Shown one piece after another: positions 1 through 7,654 of a DNA stretch of 15,503 nucleotides (positions are counted from its first letter, which is position 1; every line of letters starts with the position of its first letter). The stretch spans positions 1-15,503 of the forward strand of contig DAOVQH010000021.1 of assembly GCA_030628755.1 (NCBI GenBank), read 5' to 3'. The notes under the pieces were generated by a model. It did not search any database. It was given only the letters and a program-made list of their open reading frames with translations, and was not told the DNA's origin. This DNA comes from Candidatus Cloacimonadota bacterium. GTDB lineage: Bacteria > Cloacimonadota > Cloacimonadia > Cloacimonadales > TCS61. The position numbers and the translations under genes were made by a program.

Positions 1-1526
1 GATAAGGCTTTCTCGATCAGCTCCTTTTCCTTTTCAACATCTTCAATAGTTTTTGGTTTCACATCATCAGGAATTTCTTCCAAACCGTATTTCCATTTCA
101 GGAATCGTTTGCCTGTCATTGGATATAAAGCACATATAAGTTCATCATCAAGATTTTTTGCCAGACCTTTTACTTCTTTTTTCACTTTTGGAAGTTCCGG
201 TTCGATAATATCACCCGGTCGAGTAGTAATGGGTTTTTCCCCACGGGGATAGCCTTTGAGAGCTTTTTTCTGAACTCTGGGATCAATGGGTTTGGTTGTT
301 TTACCATAAAGTCCGAAACACAGGTCTTTTACCTGTTCGGATATTTGAGAATATTCTCCTTCTTCTTTGTCGTAAAGAACATTATTTACAGCTTGAATTC
401 CAACGATCTGGCTGGTGGGAGTAACCAGCGGAACCTGACCGAGATCTTTTCTAACCCTGGGAAGTGCTTCAAAAACATCATCCAATCGGTCAAGTGCATC
501 CATCTGACGCAACTGATTGACCAGATTGGAAAGCATTCCACCCGGAGTTTGATGCAGGATAACGTTGGTATCAATAATGGAGAGTTTTGTTTTATCAAGA
601 TAGTGCATGTATTTAGGAACTATCTTTTCCATTTCTTTGCCAATTTCTGCAATTTTCTTAATATCAAATCCAGTGTCGCGATTGGTTCCCAGAAGAGAAA
701 TAACCAGGGGTTCTACAGCAGGATGAGAAGTACGATATGCATAGGGAGATATACATGTATCTATAATATCCACACCAGCTTCAATAGCCTTGAAAAGTGC
801 GAGGTCAGCCATACCAGAAGTGAAGTGGGTATGAAGATGGATAGGGATCTTTGTTTGTCGTTTCAGAGCACGAATCAAGTTATAAACATCATACGGGGAA
901 ATTAAACCAGCCATATCTTTTATGCAGATTGTATCAGCACCGATTTTTTCAAGTTGTTTGGCTTTATCAAGGTAATAATCCAGGTTATAGGCATCTCCGC
1001 CCATTCTCGGTTCAGTCAAAGAATAGCAGATAGTACCCTGAAAATGCTTTTTATTTTTTTTTATTATCCTTACTGCAGTTTCAAAATTCCTGAAATCATT
1101 TAAAGCATCAAAAACTCGGAAAATATCGATTCCATTGTCGCAAGCACGCTGCACAAAATTCTCAACAACATCATCAGCATAATTGCGGTATCCCACCAGA
1201 TTCTGTCCACGAAGTAACATTGAGAACGGAGTTTTTTTAATGTATTTTTTCAGTGTCCTGATCCTTTCCCAGGGGTCTTCATTCAGGAAGCGATGCATTG
1301 TATCGAAAGTTGCTCCACCCCACATTTCAAAGGAGTAATACCCGATCTCATCCATCATTTCAGCAACAGGTATCATATCTTCGGTTCTGCCACGGGTTGC
1401 AAAAAGAGACTGATGACCATCACGCAGACTTAGATCCTGAATTTTAATTGGGTTTTCCGCTTTAGGACGTTTCGGGTCGTAATTCATCTTCGCCATTTCT
1501 AAAACGCCATGTTTATCAAATTTCAT
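1..1526 (-). CDS. oadA: Oxaloacetate decarboxylase alpha / pyruvate carboxylase subunit B (transcarboxylase 5S type), C-terminus cut off by window edge
   Basis: About 508 codons read open from 1526 to the window edge. The protein moves a carboxyl group between biotin and oxaloacetate/pyruvate and pairs with a CoA-carboxyltransferase subunit. The N-terminal HMGL-like TIM barrel shows RDGHQS near residues 35-40, the probable carboxylated lysine in CIKDMAG near 203, and the metal-binding HLHTH near 230-234. The conserved PYC/OADA region follows to about residue 500. The biotinyl domain often found at the end of this family would lie outside the window, so whether it is fused cannot be seen. The ATG at 1526 has GGAGGA four bases upstream. 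Upstream on the same strand lies mmdA, which fits a methylmalonyl-CoA:pyruvate transcarboxylase or a decarboxylase. oadA and pycB products are hard to separate by sequence alone. Confidence 0.9.
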   Translation of the reverse strand, partial: MKFDKHGVLEMAKMNYDPKRPKAENPIKIQDLSLRDGHQSLFATRGRTEDMIPVAEMMDEIGYYSFEMWGGATFDTMHRFLNEDPWERIRTLKKYIKKTPFSMLLRGQNLVGYRNYADDVVENFVQRACDNGIDIFRVFDALNDFRNFETAVRIIKKNKKHFQGTICYSLTEPRMGGDAYNLDYYLDKAKQLEKIGADTICIKDMAGLISPYDVYNLIRALKRQTKIPIHLHTHFTSGMADLALFKAIEAGVDIIDTCISPYAYRTSHPAVEPLVISLLGTNRDTGFDIKKIAEIGKEMEKIVPKYMHYLDKTKLSIIDTNVILHQTPGGMLSNLVNQLRQMDALDRLDDVFEALPRVRKDLGQVPLVTPTSQIVGIQAVNNVLYDKEEGEYSQISEQVKDLCFGLYGKTTKPIDPRVQKKALKGYPRGEKPITTRPGDIIEPELPKVKKEVKGLAKNLDDELICALYPMTGKRFLKWKYGLEEIPDDVKPKTIEDVEKEKELIEKAL

Positions 1527-1560
1527 TTATTCCTCCAAAGTTTATTCAAATTTAATGCAT

Positions 1561-1621
1561 TCCCAATCAGGTTTACCCCGTGTAATTCAGCTTGCTGAAT
1601 ATTTCACTGGGGGGATTGGGA
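1561..1621. repeat. 61-bp nested palindrome between the MNT gene and oadA
   Basis: TCCCAATC at 1561-1568 is answered by GATTGGGA at 1614-1621. Inside, CCCC with GTG pairs imperfectly with CACTGGGG, and ATTCAG-CTTG-CTGAAT (1585-1600) makes a tight central hairpin. It could be a REP-like repeat, an intercistronic RNA hairpin or a weak terminator. There is no T-tract after it on the minus strand, so a mobile palindromic repeat is preferred. Confidence 0.6.
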
Positions 1622-1651
1622 ACTAGAACAAACAATTTATCTAAAAAATCT

Positions 1652-1975
1652 TCAATGAATATTTTTTTCTTGTGCTCCATAGAAAATTCCTTTTGTTGTT
1701 ACTTCTTCATAAAAGAACGGATTGATCCTAAATTCCTTATCAGTTAATATTTTTACATCAATGAATATATCATATTTATATTCTGTTTCTCCAATAATTC
1801 CATATATCTCAAGGCTTTTATTTCTCTCAACTTTATCAAAAAGTAATACAATATCAAAATCACTATCCTGTCTAAAATCTTCGTTTACTCTTGAACCAAA
1901 AAAGTAAATTCCCCTATAGTCATTATATCTTTTTATCAATCGTTTGTTCAAATATATTAAAAAATCTTTCTGCAT
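1652..1975 (-). CDS. MNT-domain nucleotidyltransferase (minimal nucleotidyltransferase, MntA-like)
   Basis: A 107-residue protein with the minimal nucleotidyltransferase signature: GSR at 27-29, then DSDFDI with the metal-binding pair D39 and D41, and a probable third carboxylate at D73 in YDIFIDVK. The end (NPFFYEEVTTKGIFYG) is typical of MNT proteins. Relatives act as antitoxins that AMPylate a HEPN RNase. No HEPN gene is adjacent: the small gene upstream lacks the RxxxxH motif. The ATG lies four bases after the stop of that small gene and has no strong ribosome binding site, so coupled translation is likely. Its position inside a carboxyltransferase gene cluster looks like an insertion. 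Family assignment is firm; the substrate is unknown. Confidence 0.8.
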   Translation of the reverse strand: MQKDFLIYLNKRLIKRYNDYRGIYFFGSRVNEDFRQDSDFDIVLLFDKVERNKSLEIYGIIGETEYKYDIFIDVKILTDKEFRINPFFYEEVTTKGIFYGAQEKNIH

Positions 1976-1979
1976 TATT

Positions 1980-2141
1980 TTATCTTTTTATCGTTCTTCT
2001 TTGTACAAGATATCTATTTCTCATAATTAATTCACGACCAAGCTGTACCCAGCGATTAGATTTATTATTTTCCTTTTCCTGCTCCTGTAAATAATACAGA
2101 ACGCCCATGATTGCAGCTTTTAGCTTTTTAGATTTTTCCAA
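1980..2141 (-). CDS. Very small basic protein, possible acyl-CoA carboxylase accessory (epsilon-like) subunit
   Basis: The reading frame is open from TTG at 2183, but the TTG at 2141 has a better ribosome binding site (TAGGAAAG six bases upstream), giving 53 residues. An amphipathic helix (KLKAAIMGVLYYLQEQEK) is followed by a short acidic/polar linker and W-x3-GR-x3-M-x2-R. This layout resembles the small epsilon subunits of acyl-CoA carboxylases, in which a short helix and a W..GR segment bind the beta subunit. It starts about 57 bases after mmdA on the same strand. There is no membrane segment, so it is not an OadG-like subunit. The function is inferred from context and weak motif likeness. 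It could be an unrelated small protein. Confidence 0.5.
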   Translation of the reverse strand: MEKSKKLKAAIMGVLYYLQEQEKENNKSNRWVQLGRELIMRNRYLVQRRTIKR

Positions 2142-2197
2142 AATCTTTCCTAATGTTCCTTTTAAATAATTCCCGACTAACAATCGAGACGATTGCT

Positions 2198-3754
2198 CTA
2201 CACCGGTATATTTCCATGTTTCTTAGGTGGAAGAGCTTCTTTCTTTGTTATCATGATTTCCAAGGCATCGATTAATCTTATGCGGGTTTCACTGGGTTGG
2301 ATAACAGCATCTATATAACCACGTTCTGCTGCAATATAAGGTGTACTGAATTTCTCCTCATACTCAAGAATTTTTTCCTGTCTTTTAGCTTCTGGATCTT
2401 TTGCTTCTTTAATTTCTTTCCTATAGCTACCAACAATATTAACTGCACCTTGAGCGCCCATTACAGCGATTTCTGCAGAGGGCCAGGCAAAAAGTGCATC
2501 TGCTCCAAGATGCTGAGAACTCATAGCAATATAAGCACCACCGTAACTTTTTCTTGTAGTAACAGTCAGTTTAGGGACAGTTGCCTCAGAATAACTCCAG
2601 AGGATCTTGGCACCATGACGTATAACACCACCCCATTCCTGATCAGTACCTGGCAGGTAACCGGGTACATCTACAAAAGTGATAAGTGGAATATTGAAAG
2701 CATCACAGAACCTGATAAAACGGCAGATCTTATCAGAAGCATCGATATCCAGACAGCCAGCCAGGACCAGCGGTTGATTGGCAATAAATCCAACTGTTTT
2801 CCCATTCATTCTGCCAAAACCAATAACAGCATTTTCTGCAAAAAGCTCATGAGGTTCAAAGAATTCTCCATTATCACAAACCGAATGAATTACACCTCTC
2901 ATATCATAAGCGGCTTTGGGATTATCCGGGACAATAGTATCAAGTTCAGGACACAAACGATGAGGATCATCGCCGGTCATTACAATCGGGGGGTCTTCCA
3001 AGTTATTATTTGGAAGATAGCTTAATAAAATCTTGATCTTATCAATAGCATCTTCATCACTTTCGCAGGCAAAATGAGCATTACCGCTTTTAGTGTTATT
3101 TGCAATTGCACCACCCAGTGCTTCAAAAGTAGTTTTTTCTCCGGTAACAGATTCAATTACACTGGGTCCGGTGATAAACATATAACTGCTGCCCTTAACC
3201 ATAAAGACAAAATCTGTCATTGCAGGTGAATAAACAGCACCTCCAGCAGTAGGACCCATAATAGCAGAAATCTGGGGGATCACTCCTGAAGCCCTGGAAT
3301 TACGGAAGAAAATATCACCGTATCCTTTCAAAGAATCAATACCTTCCTCCACACGAGCACCACCTGAATCATTTATGCCAATGATCGGTACACCTGCCTT
3401 CATAGCCAGGTCCATGACCTTAACTATTTTTTCTGCATGCTTTTCACCAAGAGAGCCACCCCTGCAGGTAAAATCCTGAGCATAAGCAAAAACAGGGCGA
3501 CCATGAACTAATCCGTGACCAGTTACCACACCATCTGCTGGAATATCCAACTGGGGCATATTAAAATTGGTAGAGCGGTGTTTCACGAACATATCTATTT
3601 CCTGAAAGGTTCCTTCATCAAAAAGCAGGGCCAGTCTTTCACGTGCGGTTAATTTATTTTTTTCATGTTGTGTTGCAATACGGACTTCGCCACCCATTTC
3701 TTTAATTTTTGCTCTTTTCTGTTTTAAATTCTCTATTTTTTCCGAAACTTTCAT
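2198..3754 (-). CDS. mmdA: Methylmalonyl-CoA decarboxylase/propionyl-CoA carboxylase carboxyltransferase subunit (transcarboxylase 12S type)
   Basis: A 518-residue full-length acyl-CoA carboxyltransferase. It transfers a carboxyl group between biotin and propionyl-/methylmalonyl-CoA in the cytoplasm. Two crotonase-like halves are present: the first has NDSGGARVEEG (128-138) and GPTAGGAVYSPA (167-178), which form an oxyanion hole and CoA site. The second has FVDVPGYLPG and the RKSYGGAYIAM stretch. The end (PPKKHGNIPV) is the usual family C-terminus. The ATG at 3754 has GGGAG close upstream. It is the first gene of a minus-strand group that ends with oadA, and it is divergent from bioY, which fits its need for biotin. 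Methylmalonyl-CoA decarboxylase, transcarboxylase and propionyl-CoA carboxylase use near-identical subunits, so the net reaction stays open. Confidence 0.95.
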   Translation of the reverse strand: MKVSEKIENLKQKRAKIKEMGGEVRIATQHEKNKLTARERLALLFDEGTFQEIDMFVKHRSTNFNMPQLDIPADGVVTGHGLVHGRPVFAYAQDFTCRGGSLGEKHAEKIVKVMDLAMKAGVPIIGINDSGGARVEEGIDSLKGYGDIFFRNSRASGVIPQISAIMGPTAGGAVYSPAMTDFVFMVKGSSYMFITGPSVIESVTGEKTTFEALGGAIANNTKSGNAHFACESDEDAIDKIKILLSYLPNNNLEDPPIVMTGDDPHRLCPELDTIVPDNPKAAYDMRGVIHSVCDNGEFFEPHELFAENAVIGFGRMNGKTVGFIANQPLVLAGCLDIDASDKICRFIRFCDAFNIPLITFVDVPGYLPGTDQEWGGVIRHGAKILWSYSEATVPKLTVTTRKSYGGAYIAMSSQHLGADALFAWPSAEIAVMGAQGAVNIVGSYRKEIKEAKDPEAKRQEKILEYEEKFSTPYIAAERGYIDAVIQPSETRIRLIDALEIMITKKEALPPKKHGNIPV

Positions 3755-3894
3755 ATTATCTCCCGACCTGCAAATTTTTCATTTATACTAATTAGGGAAT
3801 AAAAATAAGTATCCTAAAAGTGTAAAGAAAAAATTATATTGCCATAAAAATTTAAAAAGAAATTTTTAACACCAAGAATAGATAGGAGTTTTAA
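3755..3894. promoter_or_regulatory. Divergent promoter region between mmdA and bioY
   Basis: This 140-bp, very A+T-rich spacer must carry the start signals for both divergent genes. Ribosome binding sites are clear at both ends (GGGAG for mmdA; TAGGAG for bioY). I see no convincing BirA or BioR operator, so biotin control is not supported by the sequence. Confidence 0.45.
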
Positions 3895-4473
3895 ATGACA
3901 CATTCAACTTATGCCGATGTTTTTCTACCACGTAAAAAGGTTCATTCTATATTTTATAATATTGCTTTAATCATTGCAGGTTCGCTTCTTCTCACTATTT
4001 CAGCAAAATTCTCTTTCCCTCTTCCCTTCAGTCCTGTACCTGTTACTTTGCAGACTTTAGCTGTTCTTTTGATTGGAACTTTACTTGGAAGTAAACGTGG
4101 AAGTATCACAGTACTATTTTATTTATCTCAGGGGATCATGGGATTACCGGTTTTCGCAAAAGGTGGGGCAGGTTTTGCTTATTTATTAGACCCAACAGGC
4201 GGCTATTTAATAGGTTTTATTTTTGCAGCTTTCCTGGCAGGTTTTCTTGCAGAAAGAGGCTGGGATAGAAGTTTTGCTAAAACTGCGCTGGCAATGACAT
4301 TGGGAACTATCGTCATCTTTATCTTCGGTGTAGGTTGGCTTAGTGTTTTTGTTGGATTGAATAAAGCTATACTTATAGGTTTTGTTCCATTTATTATTGG
4401 AGAAGTATTTAAGATATTAATAGCTGATGCTCTATTACCTTCCGGTTGGAAGATACTAGAAAAATTAAATTAG
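3895..4473 (+). CDS. bioY: BioY-family biotin transporter (S component)
   Basis: A 192-residue integral membrane protein with about six hydrophobic segments. It has the BioY hallmark PFSPVPVTLQTLAVLLIG (about 44-61), followed by GSKRG, YLSQGIMGLPVFA and DPTGGYLIGF. BioY binds biotin with high affinity and imports it, alone or with an ECF energising module, which is not in the window. The ATG has TAGGAG seven bases upstream. It sits head to head with biotin-dependent carboxyltransferase genes, so its job is probably to supply their cofactor. Length and motif order are normal for the family. Confidence 0.93.
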   Translation: MTHSTYADVFLPRKKVHSIFYNIALIIAGSLLLTISAKFSFPLPFSPVPVTLQTLAVLLIGTLLGSKRGSITVLFYLSQGIMGLPVFAKGGAGFAYLLDPTGGYLIGFIFAAFLAGFLAERGWDRSFAKTALAMTLGTIVIFIFGVGWLSVFVGLNKAILIGFVPFIIGEVFKILIADALLPSGWKILEKLN

Positions 4474-4508
4474 AAATCCATAATATATTTTTTCTTTTCT
4501 AACTCGTT

Positions 4509-4631
4509 CATTCTCCGTTCATCCTTCGTAGTACTACTACGGAGAATGGATAGTCCCGAAAGCATTCGGGACGCCCGTTCTCCGTAGCATACTAAGTCCA
4601 TTCTTCGAAGCAAGCTACTGCGAAGGATGAA
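4509..4631. repeat. Complex intergenic palindrome cluster
   Basis: Several inverted repeats are nested. CATTCTCCGT (4509-4518) pairs with ACGGAGAATG (4539-4548) around CGTAGT-ACT-ACTACG. GTCCCGAA-AGCA-TTCGGGAC (4553-4572) is a perfect 8-bp hairpin. TTCATCCTTCG near 4518-4528 is the exact complement of CGAAGGATGAA at 4621-4631. The arrangement suggests a REP/MITE-like mobile palindrome rather than a gene; no reading frame of note crosses it. Confidence 0.6.
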
Positions 4632-4694
4632 AAGGATGAATAAATTTACAACAAGTCGAGCTAAATTCCGATGTCATCTCGAGTCGTCGTCTCC

Positions 4695-4723
4695 AGCAGG
4701 TGCCGGATAAGGCAAGTCCTGCT
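4695..4723. terminator. Hairpin between convergent bioY and AEC transporter genes
   Basis: AGCAGG-TGCC-GGATAA-GGCA-AGT-CCTGCT forms a 10-bp stem with a 3-base bulge, lying just outside the stop codon of the minus-strand transporter and after bioY. The T-run on the plus strand is short (TTTAAG), so it may be a weak bidirectional terminator or another palindromic repeat. Confidence 0.35.
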
Positions 4724-4731
4724 TTAAGAAA

Positions 4732-5628
4732 TTATAATAGAAATATCAAAATCGGAATATAAAAGATCCCTATCAGGAGCGATATCGAAACCAGGCTGGC
4801 AGCAAATTCCTTATCCAGGTTTTCCATGGAAGAGAATACAAGCGTGTTATATCCCACAGGTGCTGCTGAACAAATAATCACAATGGTTCGGAGTAAACCC
4901 TGTAAATTCAATATAGAAACAAAGAAGAATCCTAACAGCAATCCAAAACCCATTCTGATAAATAGCACTGTAATTATCTTCCCGATATTTTTCATCTTCG
5001 GACTGAAATAAATTCCTAAAGAAAGCATAATAAGCGGAATCGTGGGAGTTCCCAGATGCTGAAGAAAATTACCCGCTATTTGCGGGAGTTCAATTTTCCC
5101 TAAATTAAAAATAATCCCAAGAAACAATCCCCAGATAGGTGGCAACAATAAAAATTTCCTGAATTGAACCTTTGAACTTTTACTTCCTCCATATTTGACA
5201 GCTATATAATAAACAAAAGTTAAAACCAGAAGCGCATTCCCCAGATCAAAGAAAGTGTAAAGTGCAAGACCTTCCCTGCCAAAAGCTGCAATTATAAATG
5301 GAAGAACAAAGCCTGTATTCATTATCATAGAACCGATGAGGAACGTACCCAATGTTGCCGGGGGCAACTTGAACCTCTTTCCAATAAAAAGAGCAATAAA
5401 GTAAACAATAAAAATTACCGCTACTGCGATAAAAGGCAGATAGATAAATTCAAAGATAAGTTCAACATTTGAAATTGAAAGAAATATCAAAGCAGGAAGA
5501 GTAACATAAAAAACCAGCTTCAAAAGAAGATCACCAGTTTCCTTTTTAAAAAGTCTTATCCTTTTCAGGAAATAACCCAGGAAAAATATCAGAATTATCG
5601 GGATTATTTTCTCTAAAAATTCTTTCAT
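4732..5628 (-). CDS. AEC-family (auxin efflux carrier type) transporter/permease
   Basis: A roughly 298-residue membrane protein made of about ten hydrophobic helices, the normal size and layout of the AEC family. The N-terminal half has the conserved LVFYVTLPALIFLSI stretch and the C-terminal half has APVGYNTLVFSS, typical of this fold with broken helices. Relatives export or import organic acids such as malate or malonate; the substrate here cannot be told. The frame can be extended upstream to a TTG at 5649, but the ATG at 5628 is preceded by AAAAGG at good spacing and gives the usual family N-terminus, so it is chosen. It is convergent with bioY and separated from it by palindromic repeats. 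Carboxylate transport would fit the neighbouring carboxyltransferase genes, but this is only inference. Confidence 0.88.
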   Translation of the reverse strand: MKEFLEKIIPIILIFFLGYFLKRIRLFKKETGDLLLKLVFYVTLPALIFLSISNVELIFEFIYLPFIAVAVIFIVYFIALFIGKRFKLPPATLGTFLIGSMIMNTGFVLPFIIAAFGREGLALYTFFDLGNALLVLTFVYYIAVKYGGSKSSKVQFRKFLLLPPIWGLFLGIIFNLGKIELPQIAGNFLQHLGTPTIPLIMLSLGIYFSPKMKNIGKIITVLFIRMGFGLLLGFFFVSILNLQGLLRTIVIICSAAPVGYNTLVFSSMENLDKEFAASLVSISLLIGIFYIPILIFLL

Positions 5629-5787
5629 TAAAAAACCTTTTCTTTTCAACTTTATATGCTTTGAAGATAAACTTTTTAGTCAAGAAAGAATAAAAAATAA
5701 ATCTCATATTCCTAACTTCATGAGCTTAAACCCAATATTGGTCTTATAGATGAGAGTAAGTAATTAACGCAAAATAGAGAAAAATCC

Positions 5788-5840
5788 AATAGAGTAATAA
5801 AAATGTTAAGTAGGTAATAACTTGACACTTATTACCCTTT
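5788..5840 (+). repeat. GGTAATAA hairpin repeat, left copy
   Basis: AGAGTAATAA is followed by GGTAATAA-CTTGACAC-TTATTACC (5813-5836), a perfect 8-bp hairpin. A diverged copy in the same orientation lies at 7773-7826. The two stand at the outer edges of the TTCCGAAG repeat island. Confidence 0.6.
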
Positions 5841-5871
5841 TTAAGTAAAAATTTTAGAAGAGATAATAAAT

Positions 5872-5970
5872 TTCCGAAGTCCCTTGGGGTGTAAACTTCC
5901 GAAGTTTTCAAAACTTCGGAAGTTTCAGAAAGCGAAGACTTCGGAAGTTTCAAACACGGAAGTTTGAAGG
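5872..5970 (+). repeat. REP/BIME-like block A (TTCCGAAG repeats) upstream of the RAYT gene
   Basis: Two TTCCGAAG units point forward and two CTTCGGAA units point back, plus a partial unit before GAAGTTTGAAGG. The core is a perfect 16-bp inverted repeat, AAACTTCCGAAGTTTT (5893-5908) against AAAACTTCGGAAGTTT (5910-5925). The spacer CCCTTGGGG is itself a small palindrome and recurs in block C. Such mirrored palindromes beside a RAYT gene are the expected substrate of that transposase family. Confidence 0.85.
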
Positions 5971-5981
5971 CAGGATCCAAC

Positions 5982-6608
5982 ATGCAATTTGAATGTGGAA
6001 AGTTCTTTCATATTTACACAAGAGCAAATACCAACATTGATGTTTTGTTTTATGAGGATGAGAATTATATTTTTTTCCTGAGGAAATATAGAAAATATAT
6101 AGAACCAATATTTGTTACACTGTGTTATTGTTTAATGCCAAATCATTATCATCTTCTGATAAAAGTTAAAAGTGATTTAGAACTTTATGCGTATCAGAAA
6201 AAAAAGAATTATAAATATGCAGGTGACGAAATCAAAATAAATGATTTTATAACTCGACAATTTGCGAATTTCCATATTTCATATTCCAAAGCAATAAATA
6301 AAAAATATGAAAGAAGAGGATCGCTATTTCAGAGTAAGCCAAAAGCAAAACATATTTCAGATATAAACTATCTTATCCGAGCAGCACGTTATATTCACCG
6401 TAATCCGATCAAACATAAAATTGTTAAGGATATCGCAGATTGGTCATTCTCTTCGTTTCCTGACTATGCAAACAAAAGAAATGGAGTTCTTACAGATAAG
6501 AATTTCCTGCTTTCAAATTATGATTCTGTTGAAGATCTGTTGCGTTTTACCTATAATAATGAAGATGATCATTCTGATGAATTTGATAAGTTTGAAAAGG
6601 GGGAATAA
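5982..6608 (+). CDS. REP-associated tyrosine transposase (RAYT, Y1_Tnp/IS200-like HUH fold)
   Basis: A 208-residue single-domain HUH nuclease. The HUH pair appears as HYH within CYCLMPNHYHLLIKV. The RRGSLFQSKPKA segment follows, and the probable catalytic tyrosine lies in ARYIHRNPIK, all in the order typical of RAYTs. These proteins nick single-stranded REP palindromes and are thought to spread them; they usually occur once per genome and are flanked by the repeats they act on. That is the case here, with block A just upstream and block B beginning inside the stop codon. The ATG at 5982 has AGGA six bases upstream and the repeat-derived GAAGG before it. A TTG at 5964 is possible but would put repeat sequence into the protein. 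The frame is intact, so the enzyme may be active. Confidence 0.92.
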   Translation: MQFECGKFFHIYTRANTNIDVLFYEDENYIFFLRKYRKYIEPIFVTLCYCLMPNHYHLLIKVKSDLELYAYQKKKNYKYAGDEIKINDFITRQFANFHISYSKAINKKYERRGSLFQSKPKAKHISDINYLIRAARYIHRNPIKHKIVKDIADWSFSSFPDYANKRNGVLTDKNFLLSNYDSVEDLLRFTYNNEDDHSDEFDKFEKGE

Positions 6609-6731
6609 CTTCCGAAGTCCCCACGGGTATAAACTTCCGAAGTTTTAAAAACTTCGGAAGTTTCCAAAGACAAGACTTCGGAAGTTTCAAGGATGAAAAC
6701 TTCGGAAGTTATAAAAATGGAAGTTTGAAGG
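6607..6731 (+). repeat. REP/BIME-like block B downstream of the RAYT gene
   Basis: It has two forward TTCCGAAG units and three reverse CTTCGGAA units, plus the same partial unit and the ending GGAAGTTTGAAGG as block A. The first unit overlaps the RAYT stop codon. The ending lies nine bases before the ATG of the hydrolase gene and supplies its purine-rich ribosome binding site. Confidence 0.85.
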
Positions 6732-6740
6732 AAAGCGACT

Positions 6741-7505
6741 ATGCCAGACACTTTATTTATGATCCATGGTATGTGGACCAGTCCATGGTATTGGGAAAAT
6801 TACAAAAAATTCTTCGAGAAAAAGGAATATCAATGTATTACCTATGCACTCCGTTTTCACGACATGGATCCAAAGGATAAACCAGACCCGGAATTAGGCA
6901 CCGTAAGCTTACTGGATTATGCAGATGACCTGGAGAGAGAAATTACCCAACTTGGAACCAAGCCAATAATAATTGGACATTCTATGGGAGGACTCCTCGC
7001 ACAGATATTGGGAACCAGGGGACTGGCAAAGGCTCTGGTTCTTCTTACACCTGCTCCTCCAGCAGGTATTATGGCTCTGAAGCCTTCTGTGATCAGAAGT
7101 TTTTGGAGTACGTTAACAAAATGGAACTTCTGGAAGAAACCTATGCGACTTACATTTAATGAGGCTGTGTACTCAATATTGAACCTTTTACCTAAAGAAG
7201 GGCACAGACCAACATACGACAAGTTCGTTTATGAATCCGGGCAAGCAGCTGCTGAGATAGGTTTCTGGATGTTCGATAATAACAAGGCAACGAGAATTGA
7301 AGAGACAAAGGTTACCTGCCCTGTTCTTGTAATTGGAGGAGCAAAGGATAGGATCACACCAGTATCAGTTACACGCCAGATAGCCAAAAAATATAAAGCC
7401 ACATATAAGGAGTTCGCAAACCACGCACACTGGTTAATTGCCGAACCCGGATGGGAAGAAATAGCTGATTATATCCACAACTGGCTACAAGAGGATTCTG
7501 AATGA
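6741..7505 (+). CDS. Alpha/beta-fold hydrolase (lipase/esterase-like)
   Basis: A 254-residue cytoplasmic alpha/beta hydrolase without a signal peptide. The oxyanion-hole HGMW follows strand 1 (9-12). The nucleophile elbow is GHSMGG with Ser81, the acid is probably Asp203 in GGAKDRITP, and the base is probably His230 in NHAHWLIAEPGWEE, so the triad is complete. The family cleaves esters, lactones or similar bonds; the substrate is unknown. It lies between REP blocks B and C, and its Shine-Dalgarno-like GAAGGAAAG is formed by the end of block B. No other gene is close enough to define a pathway. It may be a passenger of the repeat island or an old resident into which repeats have spread. Confidence 0.88.
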   Translation: MPDTLFMIHGMWTSPWYWENYKKFFEKKEYQCITYALRFHDMDPKDKPDPELGTVSLLDYADDLEREITQLGTKPIIIGHSMGGLLAQILGTRGLAKALVLLTPAPPAGIMALKPSVIRSFWSTLTKWNFWKKPMRLTFNEAVYSILNLLPKEGHRPTYDKFVYESGQAAAEIGFWMFDNNKATRIEETKVTCPVLVIGGAKDRITPVSVTRQIAKKYKATYKEFANHAHWLIAEPGWEEIADYIHNWLQEDSE

Positions 7506-7542
7506 ACCAACTTATGTTACTATGGAAAAAATCATTTGTTAA

Positions 7543-7650
7543 AAATTCCTGACCAAACTGGAAGAGAACAAAGGTATCCTTTATTATACTGATACTCTAG
7601 ACGCCTGCGTTAGACTGTTCAGGGAGAAGAAATTCAGTTTTGAAGAGTGA
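7543..7650 (+). pseudogene. Fragment of a lost gene (C-terminal end only)
   Basis: Thirty-five codons without a plausible start end in TGA at 7648-7650. The translation is protein-like (LEENKGILYYTDTL, then DACVRLFREKKFSFEE), and a short ATG-started frame with a different phase precedes it at 7514. This suggests a frameshifted or truncated gene between the hydrolase and block C. I do not recognise the family. Confidence 0.3.
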
Positions 7651-7654
7651 AAAT

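Noticed and set aside
345..905. Plus-strand reading frame of 186 codons
   Set aside because: It lies wholly opposite the strongly conserved oadA frame; no family likeness, no ribosome binding site.
1975..1980. HEPN-MNT toxin-antitoxin pair made of the 53-residue and MNT proteins
   Set aside because: The small protein lacks the RxxxxH motif and is about half the size of a HEPN domain.
2297..3025. Plus-strand reading frame of 242 codons
   Set aside because: Antisense to mmdA, whose motifs are intact; cysteine/isoleucine-rich composition typical of a shadow frame.
3755..3894. BirA or BioR operator between mmdA and bioY
   Set aside because: No palindrome with the known half-sites could be found.
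5744..5983. Minus-strand frame with repeated TSEV-like residues, and its like at 6569-6751
   Set aside because: The protein repeats are only the translated TTCCGAAG DNA repeats.
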